Shown here: piece by piece, positions 23,541 to 35,341 of the stretch
How the letters are laid out: each line of letters opens with the position of its first letter
Position numbering within the stretch: position 1 is the first letter of the stretch
Assembly (NCBI GenBank): GCA_039654915.1
Contig: CM077599.1
Location: 18,726,501-18,790,500 of the forward strand
Length of the DNA stretch: 64,000 nt
Origin: Aquilaria yunnanensis
Taxonomy: Eukaryota; Streptophyta; Magnoliopsida; Malvales; Thymelaeaceae
Direction of reading: 5' to 3'
Notes under the pieces: generated by a model
Told to the model about the DNA's origin: nothing
The model's input: only the letters and a program-made list of their open reading frames with translations
Databases searched by the model: none
Position numbers and translations under genes: made by a program

Positions 23541-26500
23541 GTACGTATTTCTCACATTCTTTATATATTAAGTTTAAATATATCTAACATTGGATTTGTA
23601 TATATTTAAATATCACAACAGATTGAGTTGAACACAAGTATATACAAGAAAGAAAAAACCTAAAAAGGGAAAAAATTCAATAACTATAAATAAGCAAGAA
23701 AAAATTTAGTTAATTAAAAAGAAATTGAAATAAATTAAGAGGAAATAAAACTATGCCCAATTCACTTTGGATTAATTTAAACAAGTTAACATGTTATTGG
23801 GCCACTCACAAGGAATTTATTTGACATTGTCTTTGAAGTTGGCCAAATTTACACACCTTACACACCCTTAAACCTAAAGTCTTGCCGGTCACGCTTTTCC
23901 TAGCCCGCCGCCGCCCAACTCGCTAGCTCGTTGCCATCATTGCTTTTCATCGTTGTCCACCGTGCGAGGTCGCGCCTTCACCCCTACCTCATTGCCATCC
24001 AGCCAAATATCGAGACGAGGCTGCAGCTCAGCCGATCTTGCGACGAGGTCGCCATCTAATCGATCTTAAGATGAGGCCACTGCCCATCCGATCTCCAGAC
24101 AAGGAAACCGCGTGGCCATATCTCTCGTCAAGGCCTGTGGCTTTCACCCTTGTCCTAAGATATTGTCCTCCACTTTCCACAACGTGCAAACAAAACGCCC
24201 TTTTCTTTCTTCTTCTTCTTCCGTCGCCTCTTCTTCTTCGATTGACTTGCCGGAAAAGCCAAATAAGGAGAAATCTAGATAGGCGGTGGCATGGTGAGAA
24301 GCAGGGCCGCGGGAACGATGGGTTGGCTGGACGGTTTAAGTGGGTAGGAGTGAATAATGAAACCAGGGTATAACTGTAAATATTGACAACGTCAAGGACT
24401 TTTAAGAATTTGTTTAGGAGTGTTTGTGTGAATAACATATTAACTCAATGTATTAAACTAAAACAAACAAACCCTTAGCGTATTTTGTCTCATACCGAAT
24501 ATACATACTAGATTTGATTTATGCATATTTTAATTTTGGTAGAAGCATGATATGAAGTTGCTCACTTCAATTTTTTATGGTGAATGGTTGAATTGGTACA
24601 TATCTATCATTGATTTGCATATGTCACCACCTTATTTATAGATTAAGTTCATACATATCTAAAATCTGTTTTGTACATATTACTACTGTGTTATTATTAA
24701 TTACATTTTTAACCAAATTTTTGTTTCATTTTCAAAAATGTAAATATATTTATAAATTATACAAAAATACAAACAATATATCTTCAAATTAACATAAATT
24801 TGTGTACATATAAGATAAATTATATGCACACAATATGTGAAACAATGCATATGAAAAATATTTAAAGAATTGAAGTCTAATATACATATAAAATAATGTG
24901 TATGGAAGTATTTAATATGAATATAGTTGAATATATCAACAATAGTTTTAAAAAATTTTATTTATGCACATGTCTTACATGATTTATACATATTTCTCAA
25001 TGTTTTTAATTGTATCTCTAATTTTATTAGTATACTGGAATTCATACATATTTGTTTTATAATTTTTATATATATCAACTTTTGGTGGGAAACATGTTTG
25101 ACATGTTCACATTTATTTTTAGGGTGCAAGACCAAACTAGTACCTACAACTAAATTGATCAGTAATATATTTTTTTTAATCTTTTTTTTCACATATGTGT
25201 CACATGATTTATATATGTTTCTTACTTTCTTTATACATCAAGTTCATATATATTTGTGATCTAATTTGTATATATTTTTAATTTAATTTGATAGAAAGAG
25301 AGATTTGATATATTCACACTAGTTTTAAACAGTGTGTGGTAGTATTAGACTTACTTATTGTAAAGTGAAATGCTCATGGTTGGAGTGGATTCAGAATCCA
25401 TGTGGTAGATGTAAGGATTGAATATGGTACTAGTATAGATAACTACAATATAAGAGCTTTGTACCAATGGGGTTTGCCTGAGTTTAGCATCTTGCTAGCT
25501 CTTTTCATAATGTTTTTTATTTAATTATAAACTGGCTTTGCCTTATAAAAAAAACAAAGATTTCATTTTCTGGATTAAAGTATAAATGTTTATACAATTG
25601 ATTATCCTTAATTATATTCTCAGCTATCTTTGAAATTAATTATGTGGAAGTTAATACACTATTTATCTAATAATCACTTGTATAGAATGTATAGATTTTT
25701 TAATGATTTAGCAGTTACCTTGTTGTTACTTGTAAAATATTTTGGATTATAAATAAAATTCTGGTATACTATAATGACCAACCTTTAAGTCATCCAGTCC
25801 AAAAATCTAACCATGGAAAAATCAAATTTTCTTCTTTCCCCTTCAACCTCTCTTTAATGGCCTGATTCAACATGTACCTTTCCTATTTCCCTCCAATTTC
25901 TTTTCCACTTCTTCCCTTTTTATCCTTATTTCTCTTTCTATTGCTTCCCCAATTTCTCAATTTTCCTTACTCTGTCCTCTTTTTCCTCCACCCAGTTCAC
26001 TTGTTATTGTAAAGGAAATTGGAAGTACTACGTTCTATCTTCTCCCAAACTTGCTACACCATATGTCTTTACTTCTTTAGTTTATATTTCCAAACTAAGT
26101 TAAACGTTCTCATGCCCTACCAAGTTATCCTGTTTCTTTTCTTTTTGTTTTTGTTTATATTTCTATATTTTTCTTTCCATCTACTATAATCTTAACATGA
26201 TCGTGGCCACCATCTCCTTCGCCATGCCACCTATTTTTTTCCTCTATTTTAATTTTTTTTTTTCTAATGGTCGGTTTGGTACAAATTTTCAATTTATGAT
26301 TTTTACCGGTCTTGACTTTTTGAGTTAAGGATGTTCATTATTTAGATAAAAAACCGAATAATCCAAATAGATCATTTGGATCGAACAAAATGGTTTAACT
26401 ATTTGGTTATTTGGTTTGGATTGGATCAAAACTAAATTTCTTATTTGGTTATCGTATCGGTTATTAGTTTCAAAGCTTAAAACCAAATAAACTGAATAAA

Positions 26501-26860
26501 CTGAAAGTAATACATATTTTGAAGTTATCTTTGTCGACCCTACATATATAAGGTCATTTTTGTTTAATTTTAGACTATATGTTTTGAATCAATTCTTAAA
26601 TTTAAAAATAAAATGAAATATTATAACTTTTTACCATATTTTTCAAGTTATATATATATATATATATATTCAATTATTATATGTTTAGTTTTAATAAAAA
26701 AATGAATTTATAATAATTGGATAAATTGAACTATAATTTAGATAGTTTGGATAAAAACCAATTTCTAAGTCAGACGTCTAGGATCGGTTTTAATATATAA
26801 CTTGGATGATTTGGATCAAATTTATAAAAAATAAAAATAAATCAGATTATTCTATTCTTA
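23541..26860. other. intergenic; gene-free GC island at about 23,880-24,340
   Basis: Mostly AT-rich. The GC island contains pyrimidine-rich tracts and repeated GATCTT/GACGAGG words without a convincing protein. Weak inverted ends (GTTAACATGTTATT near 23,787; complement of AATAACATATTAAC near 24,432) could make it a transposon carrying captured DNA. 26,330-26,830 has the ATTTGGTT/CCAAATAA repeats common in plant transposons. A possible retroelement tail lies at 25,340-25,560. Confidence 0.4.
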
Positions 26861-26899
26861 TCGGTGTTACATGTGAAGAGTTTATAGAATAAATACATG

Positions 26900-28460
26900 A
26901 ACAAGCATAACAATTTCTTAAATTTGAACCCTCATCTGCACCCACAAGTGGACGATTGTTTATTGCTTAGTAGAGAGCGAGGGGTCGAATACACAAGGAT
27001 TAGTGTGTTCAATTAGAGTGTTGGTGTGATGACTTGAGTAGCAAGGATTGGTGTGTTCAGTTAGAGTGTTGGTGTGATGACTTGAGCCCTACTCCAATGC
27101 ATGAAACTAAAACATATGAAGCAGCAAGAGCAACAAATTAGAAAAAGTAGCAATTTAAGACAAGGAATTTGAATAACTACTTTACTAGAACCTAAACAAG
27201 CAAGTAAGTAAAGGCAATGCAAGTTGACATTAAGATAAAAGGTTCTTCCTCGAGTTTTGGGTTCGGTGTCATGTATGGGTCATATGACACATGTTTTAGG
27301 CATACTAAATGATTGCTCCATGTAAATACTCACTTAACCATGTTTAGTTTAAGCCAGTCTTCATGTGCTTGACAATGGACAATGTCATGCCATGCATTAA
27401 AGCACATGAGCCTTAAGCTGCAACCTCATCCACCAAGATGGTTCTTAGGACATTAGCATGCCTAGCAAACCACCTCCATCCATTCTAAAAATCATGGTTT
27501 GTGAAAAGCTCTTTTAAGCATTTTCACAAATACCTTGCAATATGTGTTTGTTTGTGTGGCCAACACATGAAACCACATGCCAAGTTAAGTACAGAAATGA
27601 GCATAGACATGCCTCAAACATGCTTAACAACATACATTACCTATACAATTAGCCAATCACCCAAACTTTAGGGGGTTTTAGTGATTATTCACTTACAAAC
27701 CAAGTAGAAGGAATAAGACAAATCAAGCAAAATAAAGGAAAAATCTAGAAAGATAAATAGTCTAAATGGAAGAAATCACCAATTATAGAGTTTGATCATC
27801 TGCAAGAGGCCTAAAGGTGTGACCTTTATGCTTTCTTGTTCTTCAAAACCCCAAAGTCTTAAAACTAAGTGCTAGAAGAAAAGAGTAATAGATGATGTTG
27901 CCCCTATTTTCTTGCAATCCATAAAGGTTTTATACATCCAAAATTGTTTAAAATATCAAAGGGCCTCATTGGACCAATTACAAAGTAGGGTGGTGAGAAA
28001 ACTTGGACCCCAAGCTTTTTGAAAGTGATGTGTAAACATCTTAAATCTGCAGAATTTTGCTGGTCCTCCCTTCACCATGCACACCGTCCTCCCACACGGT
28101 GGCATGATGGTGCATCCGAGCACTAGACCAGGGCCGTACCATTGTCATGCTTCCCATAGCAAGTCTACTGAGCTCACCTTGCTCATCGTGCCATGCACTG
28201 CATATACGGTGCTTGCAGAGTGAACCGCTAGACTGCGCATTTTCTTGTTTTGCTCCGAATTGCATTTATTCTAGCCTTTGACAGTGTTTAATTCCTTGCT
28301 CCTAAGCTAGTTATGATCCATCTCACGACTTTTATGCTCCATGCCTTCCAACCATCACATTTTTGCTCCATAAACTCGAACAAGACTAAAAATTAGCATT
28401 TCTAATACAAAATAAGCACAAGTGGAAGGCTAAACATATATGCAACTAGAGCACTCAACA
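26900..28460 (-). repeat. probable solo LTR of a Ty3/gypsy (Tat-like) element
   Basis: Read on the minus strand it begins TGTTGAGTGCTCTAG near 28,460. It contains features I associate with Tat-lineage LTRs: an early 'ttattttgtattagaaatgc' segment, a GC-rich pocket (28,080-28,250), a terminal 'gtattcgacccctcgctc' segment at about 26,980, and no adjoining coding region. A 54-bp motif is duplicated at about 26,998-27,090. Exact ends and a target duplication were not established, so boundaries are approximate. Confidence 0.5.
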
Positions 28461-30060
28461 ATCAATTCCAAATCGATCCAACCGATCTAATACCTATATT
28501 TCGTTGTAACATAGTCAAAACCCGGACTTTAGAGATTGACAATCAGGATTGAGCTAGTCGAACTGGCTGATTTGATCCAATTTTGAAAACAATGATTGTT
28601 CTTAGGCACGACTTACCGTGGGATGATATGGTGAACAAACGATGTCAGTTGACAAAAACAACAAAAAAGGCTTTAGTTTGCAGGTGATTGCATTTCTTGT
28701 TATGTAGTTTGTTGTAGATAGAATCCAATGATGAGACTGAGCTACCAGTTTTTGAGCATGGATTGGTGTGAGAGAAGATGGTGAATGGACGACAGTAGTT
28801 GAAAAAGTGTGATAAAACTGAATGATCGAAGAGTGAAGGCGATCAGTGGATGGAGATAAAGCTACTGATAGTGGTAGGGCACGAGCACAAGTGGTTGAAG
28901 TCGGAGATAATCACCATTCAGGATGGCAGCAGGAACTTTACAACCATAAATTAGGTGCTATGGTTAATCCCCAAGGATCACAACCGGAAGCAAATGGTGA
29001 TAAATATAAACGAAGAGGCATACAAAAATGTTATCAAATCTGGCCTGCCGTGGCCTGTTAAACCAGTTTAATTGTGACTTAGGGGGGAAGCGGGCTGAGT
29101 TGCCACTTTCAATAGACTTAGCTCAAACCCAAAAGACTCGGTGGCACATTTAACTTGGTTCACCTAGTTAACTTTTTTTTTTTAATTTTAAAATTTTGAC
29201 AATGTGGGCTTTGCAACTTAGCTCACTTAGTTATGTTGGGCTGATGCTATGCTGACTTAAAAATTAAAAAAAAAAAGGCTTCAAAGTTAGAAGAACATAA
29301 ATAAAGTTGTTTAGATGTTAGAAAAAGCAAGATAGATGGAGGCAAGCCAAATTAAGAGCATCTTTTATAATATTGAGGATTGCAGCTTAAAATAGTTTAA
29401 TTATCTGGCCATGTTTTTGGAATATTGAGAATTTTAACTTTAAAATTTGAATTATTGACTATGCAATTGGCTTGGTAGACATTAGATTATGTGTTATTTT
29501 GTTATGAAAAATAAAACAATAAAGTGTTAATGTATGAGCTATATAAAAAACATGAAAAATGTTGTATTTTAAATTGCAATAGCAAGACATGCTTGACAAT
29601 GTGCGGTGATGCTTCAATCCGAAGGCTGTTCTAGGTTGTGGTTGGCTCGACTAGTTGAACCGGTTGGCTTGCTACCCACTTATCTTTTTAGTTGCTCTCC
29701 GACTTGAGTATGAGAACATTGGTGTGTGGAAAGAAGGTGATGGTCGATTATTCCATGGTCAACATGGCCTAGATCAGAGATGGCACCCTCAAGACTTAGT
29801 ATTGTTTGGGACTTCAACTTCACCAAAAGCTTGACAATGATTGCCATCGCCAGTATTATCTGTAAGTAGCATTTAAAAACTAAACTTGACAATGTAGGCA
29901 TTTTAATTTTTACTTATTAACTAAATTTTTGAATATAGAATACCTTAAAAAATTAATTTTGTTTCATTTTAGCCATAAGCATTAGTAATTAATTATTTCA
30001 TTCAATGAACCACATTGCGATTCAGTTAATTTGGATTAGATTTCTTGGTTTTTGGTAGCT
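28461..30060. other. intergenic, no gene recognised
   Basis: AT-rich sequence with scattered short ORFs and no recognisable domain. Some of the 300-400 bases before 30,061 might belong to the 5' part of the pectinesterase pseudogene, but I could not align them to the family. Confidence 0.45.
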
Positions 30061-30675
30061 ATGTTTGGTGACTACTTCACAAGAAACATAGGATTTGAGA
30101 ACAAAATTGAGCCGACCAGTTACTAGGCCATGGCGTATGACTTTTTTGTATTCTACAAATGCAACATTGACGGCTACTAAGACACACTTTACATCCATAG
30201 CAAATGTCAATTCTTTTGGGATTTCACTATATCTGACACAATTGACCCTGTCTTCGGCAATGCTGCCATCATCTTTCAGAACTGCACCTCCCTCTCCCGC
30301 ATTCCTTTGGAGAACACATTCAACAGATCTCCGTCACGGCCAATAAAAACCTCAACCAACTACAGGTGGGAGCAATCATCATCCAAAACTCCACCTTCAT
30401 CATTGAGCCAGGGTACTCTAAGAACCAGTTTTCAGCCTACTTAGGTCGGTCGTTGGATAACTTCTCCACAACTATCTTTATGAAGTCGAATAGCTACGAC
30501 ATTATTCGACCTGATGGGTAAGCTTCCTGAGACAAAGATCAGGGGCTTCAAACCTCATTTTGCTCCAAGTACCACAAACATGGGGCCAGGTCTTCAACTA
30601 TGCACGAGGTTAAATGGCCAATCATAAAAAACCTTGCAGAGCAAAAGGTGGTCAGTGCACAACCAACAAGTTCAA
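30061..30675 (+). pseudogene. pectinesterase (pectin methylesterase) pseudogene
   Basis: The plus strand aligns along the C-terminal catalytic domain of plant pectinesterases, the apoplastic enzymes that de-esterify pectin. In order: GDYFTRNIGFEN; VFYKCNIDGY-stop-DTLY (normally GYQDTLY); QFFWDFTISDTIDPVFGNAA (normally GTVDFIFGNA); then, after a frameshift near 30,310, ISVTANKNLNQ, IIIQNSTF, AYLGRS (normally YLGRPW) and VKWP. Two in-frame stops (30,124 TAG and 30,178 TAA) fall at Gln codons conserved in the family, each explained by one C-to-T change; the second is the catalytic Gln. The N-terminal half and the pro-region are not seen. Confidence 0.85.
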
Positions 30676-30826
30676 AGCCATGTAAGTATATTAACAAGTA
30701 TAGCATGCTCTTGCGGTATTCAACTTTGGCTCGTTTACACATTTGTCGACATTTTTAGGATCCATATTTTGTATTAGCAATCTCTTCTAAGGTTGCTTGC
30801 AGACTTCATAGATAACATTTGTTAAA

Positions 30827-31277
30827 CGGGAAAGTTACAATTACCCCCTTGAGGTTTACTCAAACCTACAGTTTGCCCCCTTTATATTTTTGAAAACCTA
30901 TACTTTTCCCATGGTTCTTTTATACTATCTGATAATGACTTTTGAAACTATAATTTAAATTATATGATATCATCTTCTAGTAATGTCGGTCTCTCCAATA
31001 TTTTTTATAGTTAATAGACATTTTAAATTATATATTTTTCCTTTTTTTAACTGCATTTTTTTTCTTATAAATGCATATTAGTATTTGTTAAAGGTCATTT
31101 AGCTGTGAAAAAAAAATATTGGAATTAATGGAACATAGTTTTCAAATAATTTAATTTAGGATTTAAGAAGTTGTTGTTAGATACTATAAAAGAAATAAGG
31201 GGTAAAAAATAGGTTTTTGAAAATAGAGGAATAAAGTGTAAGTTAGATCAAACTATAGGCGCTTTGGTAATTTACCC
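30827..31277. mobile_element. Mutator-type MITE, copy B
   Basis: A 451-bp relative of the elements at 13,568 and 32,148, in inverted orientation to copy A. Ends are GGGAAAGTTACAATTACCCC and the complement of GGTAATTTACCC. Perfect 9-bp direct repeats TTTGTTAAA flank it (30,818-30,826 and 31,278-31,286). Non-coding. Confidence 0.88.
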
Positions 31278-31286
31278 TTTGTTAAA

Positions 31287-32138
31287 ACCTAGACTTCCCC
31301 TTGACTTGATCACACATGCTTACTTTGCTCATACATAAATGAAGAATAACCATGAAGAAACATACTATAACATATGGTTGTGCAGTATACTATATAACAT
31401 CTTCATAATTTTTTTTAAGCAAAAATGAATAAAAGTAGCAAATATTCCTTATGATTCTTGAAGCAAAACTTGGCAGGTTGATTGTAGTGATTGAGCTTGG
31501 GTTAAGTGGCAGAACGAGAATTTTAAATTAGAGGGTTAGATTTTATTTTGAAAATATTAAAAATTAGAGGACCGCAGTAGAGATAATGAAAATTTTTAAC
31601 TTTATCTTTATATATACATATGGATAATATATATAATTTATAAAAATCTTGGAAAGAGAGGGGCACTCTTAGATCCTCTATTGGCTCCGTCAATGCTTGG
31701 GTTCATGTAAGTTGAGTTGTAACTCAAATATACCTTGTCATCAAAATGTACAATTTATGCTATTATAGTTCCAGTCATCTAGAGAGTGTGATCGGAGGAA
31801 ACCACAAAGGAGATGCAAATAACATGAAATGGAAACAACAGCCAAGAACGCAGAGTTCTAGCTACCACAAAAACATATTGTCTCAGACCGACTCTTTCTT
31901 TCTACCTGTTTCACCGGCTTAAATGGGAACTCAAGTCGAAATAGGTTGAATCGAGTTGAAGGCTCTATACATTGAAACTTGTACATGGGTCGAATTCAGA
32001 ATTTAGTTGAATCTATTTCACTTTTTGGAGAAGCTATAAATGAATTAAGGAAGAAATAAAAAATAAACAATTTTAAGATTGTTTTTTATTCATTTTATAG
32101 ATCATTGAAAACATAAGCAAAATCGACATTGTAACTAG
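31287..32138. other. intergenic, nothing recognised
   Basis: AT-rich sequence between two MITE copies; no coding, repeat or RNA signal that I can support. Confidence 0.5.
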
Positions 32139-32147
32139 AAAAATAAA

Positions 32148-32598
32148 GAAAAAAATTATAATTTGTCCCTTGAGATTAGGTAAAATTACACTTTACCCCT
32201 TATTTTTTAGAAATATACACTTTACCCCTGCTTGTTTAATACAATTCAACAATAACTTTTGAAATATTAATTTAGTTATTACAATAGTCATTTTTCAGTA
32301 ATTTCAATCTGTATGGTATTTTTTTTTTACAGTAAATGAACATTTTAAATTATCAGTTTTTTCTTTCTGTATTTCTTTCAGTTTTTAAAATAGTATTTTT
32401 TAAATATCAATTAATTATAAAAAAATATCATATAGATTAAAATTATTTGAAGATAACTACTATATAGTCTAAATTAATATTTCAGAAGTTACTATTGAAC
32501 TGTATTAAAAATACAGAGGCAAAGTGCGTATTTTTAAAATAAGAGAAGATAAAGTGTAATTTTATCTAAGTCTCAAGAGATAAAAGTGTAATTTACCC
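32148..32598. mobile_element. Mutator-type MITE, copy C
   Basis: A 451-bp copy with long inverted ends (right end complement GGGTAAATTACACTTTTATC; left end diverged) and perfect 9-bp direct repeats AAAAATAAA (32,139-32,147 and 32,599-32,607). It shares the internal 'aagttac/agttatta' inverted segments with copies A and B. Confidence 0.88.
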
Positions 32599-32649
32599 AA
32601 AAATAAACGTATTTGGTGAGACAACACAAGTTTAAGTTGCCAAACTAAC

Positions 32650-32990
32650 ACCTAATCCGTTTTAACTTTAGTCAATTGACTACAAAATAACTTATTTTTA
32701 TTTTTACATCTTTTTTAGTTGAAACTAATTTTAATTAAAAGTCAATATTATATAGCTGCAATAATCAATTGAAAATATAATTTTTATAATTTTACTAAAT
32801 TTTTATAAATTTTTCTAGTTTCAAGCCTTAAAAAAGAAAAATTTATAAAAATTTAATAACATTCTAAAAATTTACTTTTAAATTAATTATTGTATCTACG
32901 TAATATTGACTTTCAAATAAAATTAATTTTAAATATGAAAAATATAAAACTAAAAAAAATTTTAGTTGACTTTAGACAAAATAAATTGGC
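32650..32990. repeat. AT-rich inverted-repeat element, copy 1
   Basis: Shares with copies at 34,618, 52,187 and 59,762 the block 'ttatttttatttttA', then ACTAATTTTAATTAAAAGTC, then an internal AAATTTTTATAAATTTTT palindrome. The halves fold onto each other. It looks like a MITE without coding capacity; boundaries are approximate. Confidence 0.6.
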
Positions 32991-33161
32991 CTAAATAAGC
33001 GGACGAAGACGGGGTCAAAGTCAGCCAACAGTAAGAGTCTTATTTTAATGTTTTGTTCATGTGATAGGCTTCGCAGAAGGGGGATTCACATGATGGGTAA
33101 GATGGCTAGAAAATTAAGGGGCTGCTTCCAGTGGGACCCAGCTGTACACAATGTTTCCTTC

Positions 33162-33169
33162 TATAAGTA
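33162..33169 (+). promoter_or_regulatory. TATA box of coiled-coil paralogue 2
   Basis: TATAAGTA lies 134 nt before the chosen ATG at 33,296. An upstream block (TTCCAGTGGGACCC) is shared with the paralogue at 39,447, read on the opposite strand, so the promoters are homologous. Confidence 0.5.
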
Positions 33170-33295
33170 ATGTCGGAGCATCGAGGAGGAAAGGAAACTA
33201 GAGAACCAGCCCATCTAATAAAACTACTGTTATATAATTACAGAAATAACATAGTCATTGCCCCCAACAAAAAACCTCTAACTTCAGAAAAGCAC

Positions 33296-35341
33296 ATGGC
33301 GCCTCTGATAACCGGCGTAGGCTGTTTGAGGCCTTGGTCGCCACTAACGAGGGCAACAAAGAAGTTGACGAAAGAGCAGGCCAGGAGGCAGAGGAAGAGG
33401 AGGGAGATGAAGGAGATAGCCAGGAGCATCGAGCGGCTGAGGAGGGAGATGCAGGAGATTGGGGAGGAGCAGAAGAGCATCCGAGATGGGCAGCTCCAGG
33501 TAAGGCTCAAGTTCCAAGCCCTTGCCTCCCAGTGCAGCCAGCTCCGCCAGGAGACGGATCTCATCCTCCGCCAGAGCGCCGCCACGCACCAACGCCTCAC
33601 CCTCATGTTCGCCATCCTGCGGGCCAGAGAAAACCAGGATTATGCCACAGCCGACAACCTCACTGCCATGCTCAGGTGTGTACCAACCCCACATACAAAT
33701 TTCTTAAGGTCGTAGTCGAAGATGATCCCAATTTCCTCATCTCAAAATTCAGCTTATCTTCTGTATTTTTTAAGAAAGTTAAAAAACACCGTCTCCTCCC
33801 TCATTCCCAGCCAAATTATCGCCTCTAATATTACTTTTTTGGGGAATACAGCACTTCAGCTTTCCCAGCCGAACCATATACCACTTGTTGGGAGGTGTGA
33901 GTGGGGAGATCCATCAAGCAACATACAATATATGGTTATGAACTCGTATATTTCCAAAATTTTAAGCTGGTGGAACTAGAGATTAACACCATATATATGC
34001 ATGTAACAGACAATTATCAACCACTTGAGATAAGTTATTTGCACATATCCTCAAGTGATTTGATTTGGAAATGCTCTGCCCTATCTTGATGCTCTTGTTC
34101 TGGAGTTGTTGAACTTCTACATGGGTGAATCTTTCATAAACAAAATTTCCACTGATCTGGTAAGAAAAATATGCTATTACAAAGAGGATGGAAAGTAGGA
34201 TTCTGAGCTAGAAAACAATTACTACACTTCAGGGAGACGTTGAAGACCGAATATAGACGACCAAGAGCTAAGCCCAGCTTTAAAGCTGAAGGTTAAGGAC
34301 TACACAACCAATTCCCCTCTAAACTGATACAACAAAAATCCAGATAGCTCCTTTGGACCGACAGATCTTAAAGCCGACCAAGTAAATACCTCTACAGAAA
34401 CTGAAGAACACCTCTTGCCTATGACTGGATCAGAAATCCACAATTCTGGCGTCATGGACTGAAGAAAACCACCAGAAAAGATCTGAATTTAAGATTTAAC
34501 CCGTCTTAAAAAATCTCCTCCTATGAAGATAACTTCTGGTTAAAACAATCTCATCTGGCACATCCTCTAAGCTTCTCAAGTATATTTTTTTGTTGTTTTC
34601 TTGGGGTTAATTCCTTCTAAGTTAATTTCAAATGATTTATTTTTATTTTTATGTTTTTTACTTAAAATTAATTTTATTTAAAAGTAAATATTATATAAGT
34701 GTAATAATTCATTAAAAATATGATTTTTTATAAATTTACTGGATTTTTAAGAATTTTTTATTTTCATGTATTAAAAAAGAAATTTTTTTAAAAATTTAAT
34801 AACGTTTTAAAAATTTACTTTTAGATGGAATTGTTGTATTTACGTAATATTAATTTTTAAATAAAATTAATTTGAGGTAAAAAAAATATAAAAATAAAAA
34901 TAAAATATTTTAAATTAAGCCGCTATGAGAATATATAAAATATACCAAACCTTGATTCAGAAACAGGATGGCTGAACATTTCCATAATCCTTCAATTACT
35001 TTTTTGCCCTCTTACTTTATTTAGTTTTCGAAATGTTTTGCAACAAAATGATTGCCATCATAATCAATCGCATGCCAACCCCAATCATGGAGGTAGTATT
35101 TTCTTCCAATTCATCCAAAAAAGGAGTTAGAGAATATGAAACCAATAAACATGCCAGGAACAAATATCTTCTTTGCAATCAAAGTGGGGAAGATATCTTC
35201 TTTTGTTATGCTCTTTATATGTATTTTTCAAGGGTTGATGAAACTACACGTTGGTCTCTTATTTGATCATATAGCTAACATGTTTATTCTTTCTGTCTTT
35301 CGTGCAGGGAGATGATAACCAACCCAGGCAAACCACCCTAA
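33296..35341 (+). CDS. small basic coiled-coil protein, paralogue 2 (two exons)
   Basis: Proposed exons 33,296-33,675 and 35,308-35,341 give 137 residues. I start at ATG 33,296 (MAPLITGVGCLRPWSP) rather than the in-frame ATG at 33,170, because the latter lies directly after the TATA box and the pseudogene copy begins with the same MAP..TGIGCLRPWSP block. Residues about 20-36 are strongly basic (RRQRKRR), which could be nuclear or nucleic-acid contacting. Residues 36-105 form a charged coiled-coil helix (IERLRREMQEIGEEQKSI). The family function is unknown to me. Donor CTCAG|GTGTGT and acceptor CTTTCGTGCAG|G join in frame and end in EMITNPGKPP-stop. If unspliced, the frame ends at 33,715 instead. 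The 1.6-kb intron carries an AT-rich MITE. Confidence 0.68.
34618..34928. repeat. AT-rich inverted-repeat element, copy 2, intronic
   Basis: A second copy of the MITE-like family at 32,650, lying inside the predicted intron of coiled-coil paralogue 2. Recognised by 'atttatttttatttttatg', the ATTAATTTTATTTAAAAGT block and the terminal inverted half near 34,870-34,920. Confidence 0.6.

Noticed and set aside
25340..25560. Possible second SINE
   Set aside because: A weak B-box-like segment but no credible A box at the right distance.
28041..28265. Minus-strand ORF in the GC pocket
   Set aside because: It lies within the probable gypsy LTR and shows no protein family features.
33170..33295. Upstream in-frame ATG of coiled-coil paralogue 2
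   Set aside because: It touches the TATA box, and the conserved N-terminus begins at 33,296 in both alignable copies.
33238..33828. Other long frames over coiled-coil paralogue 2
   Set aside because: Arg/Glu/Pro-rich shadows of the real frame; only one frame is conserved with the copy at 459-845.
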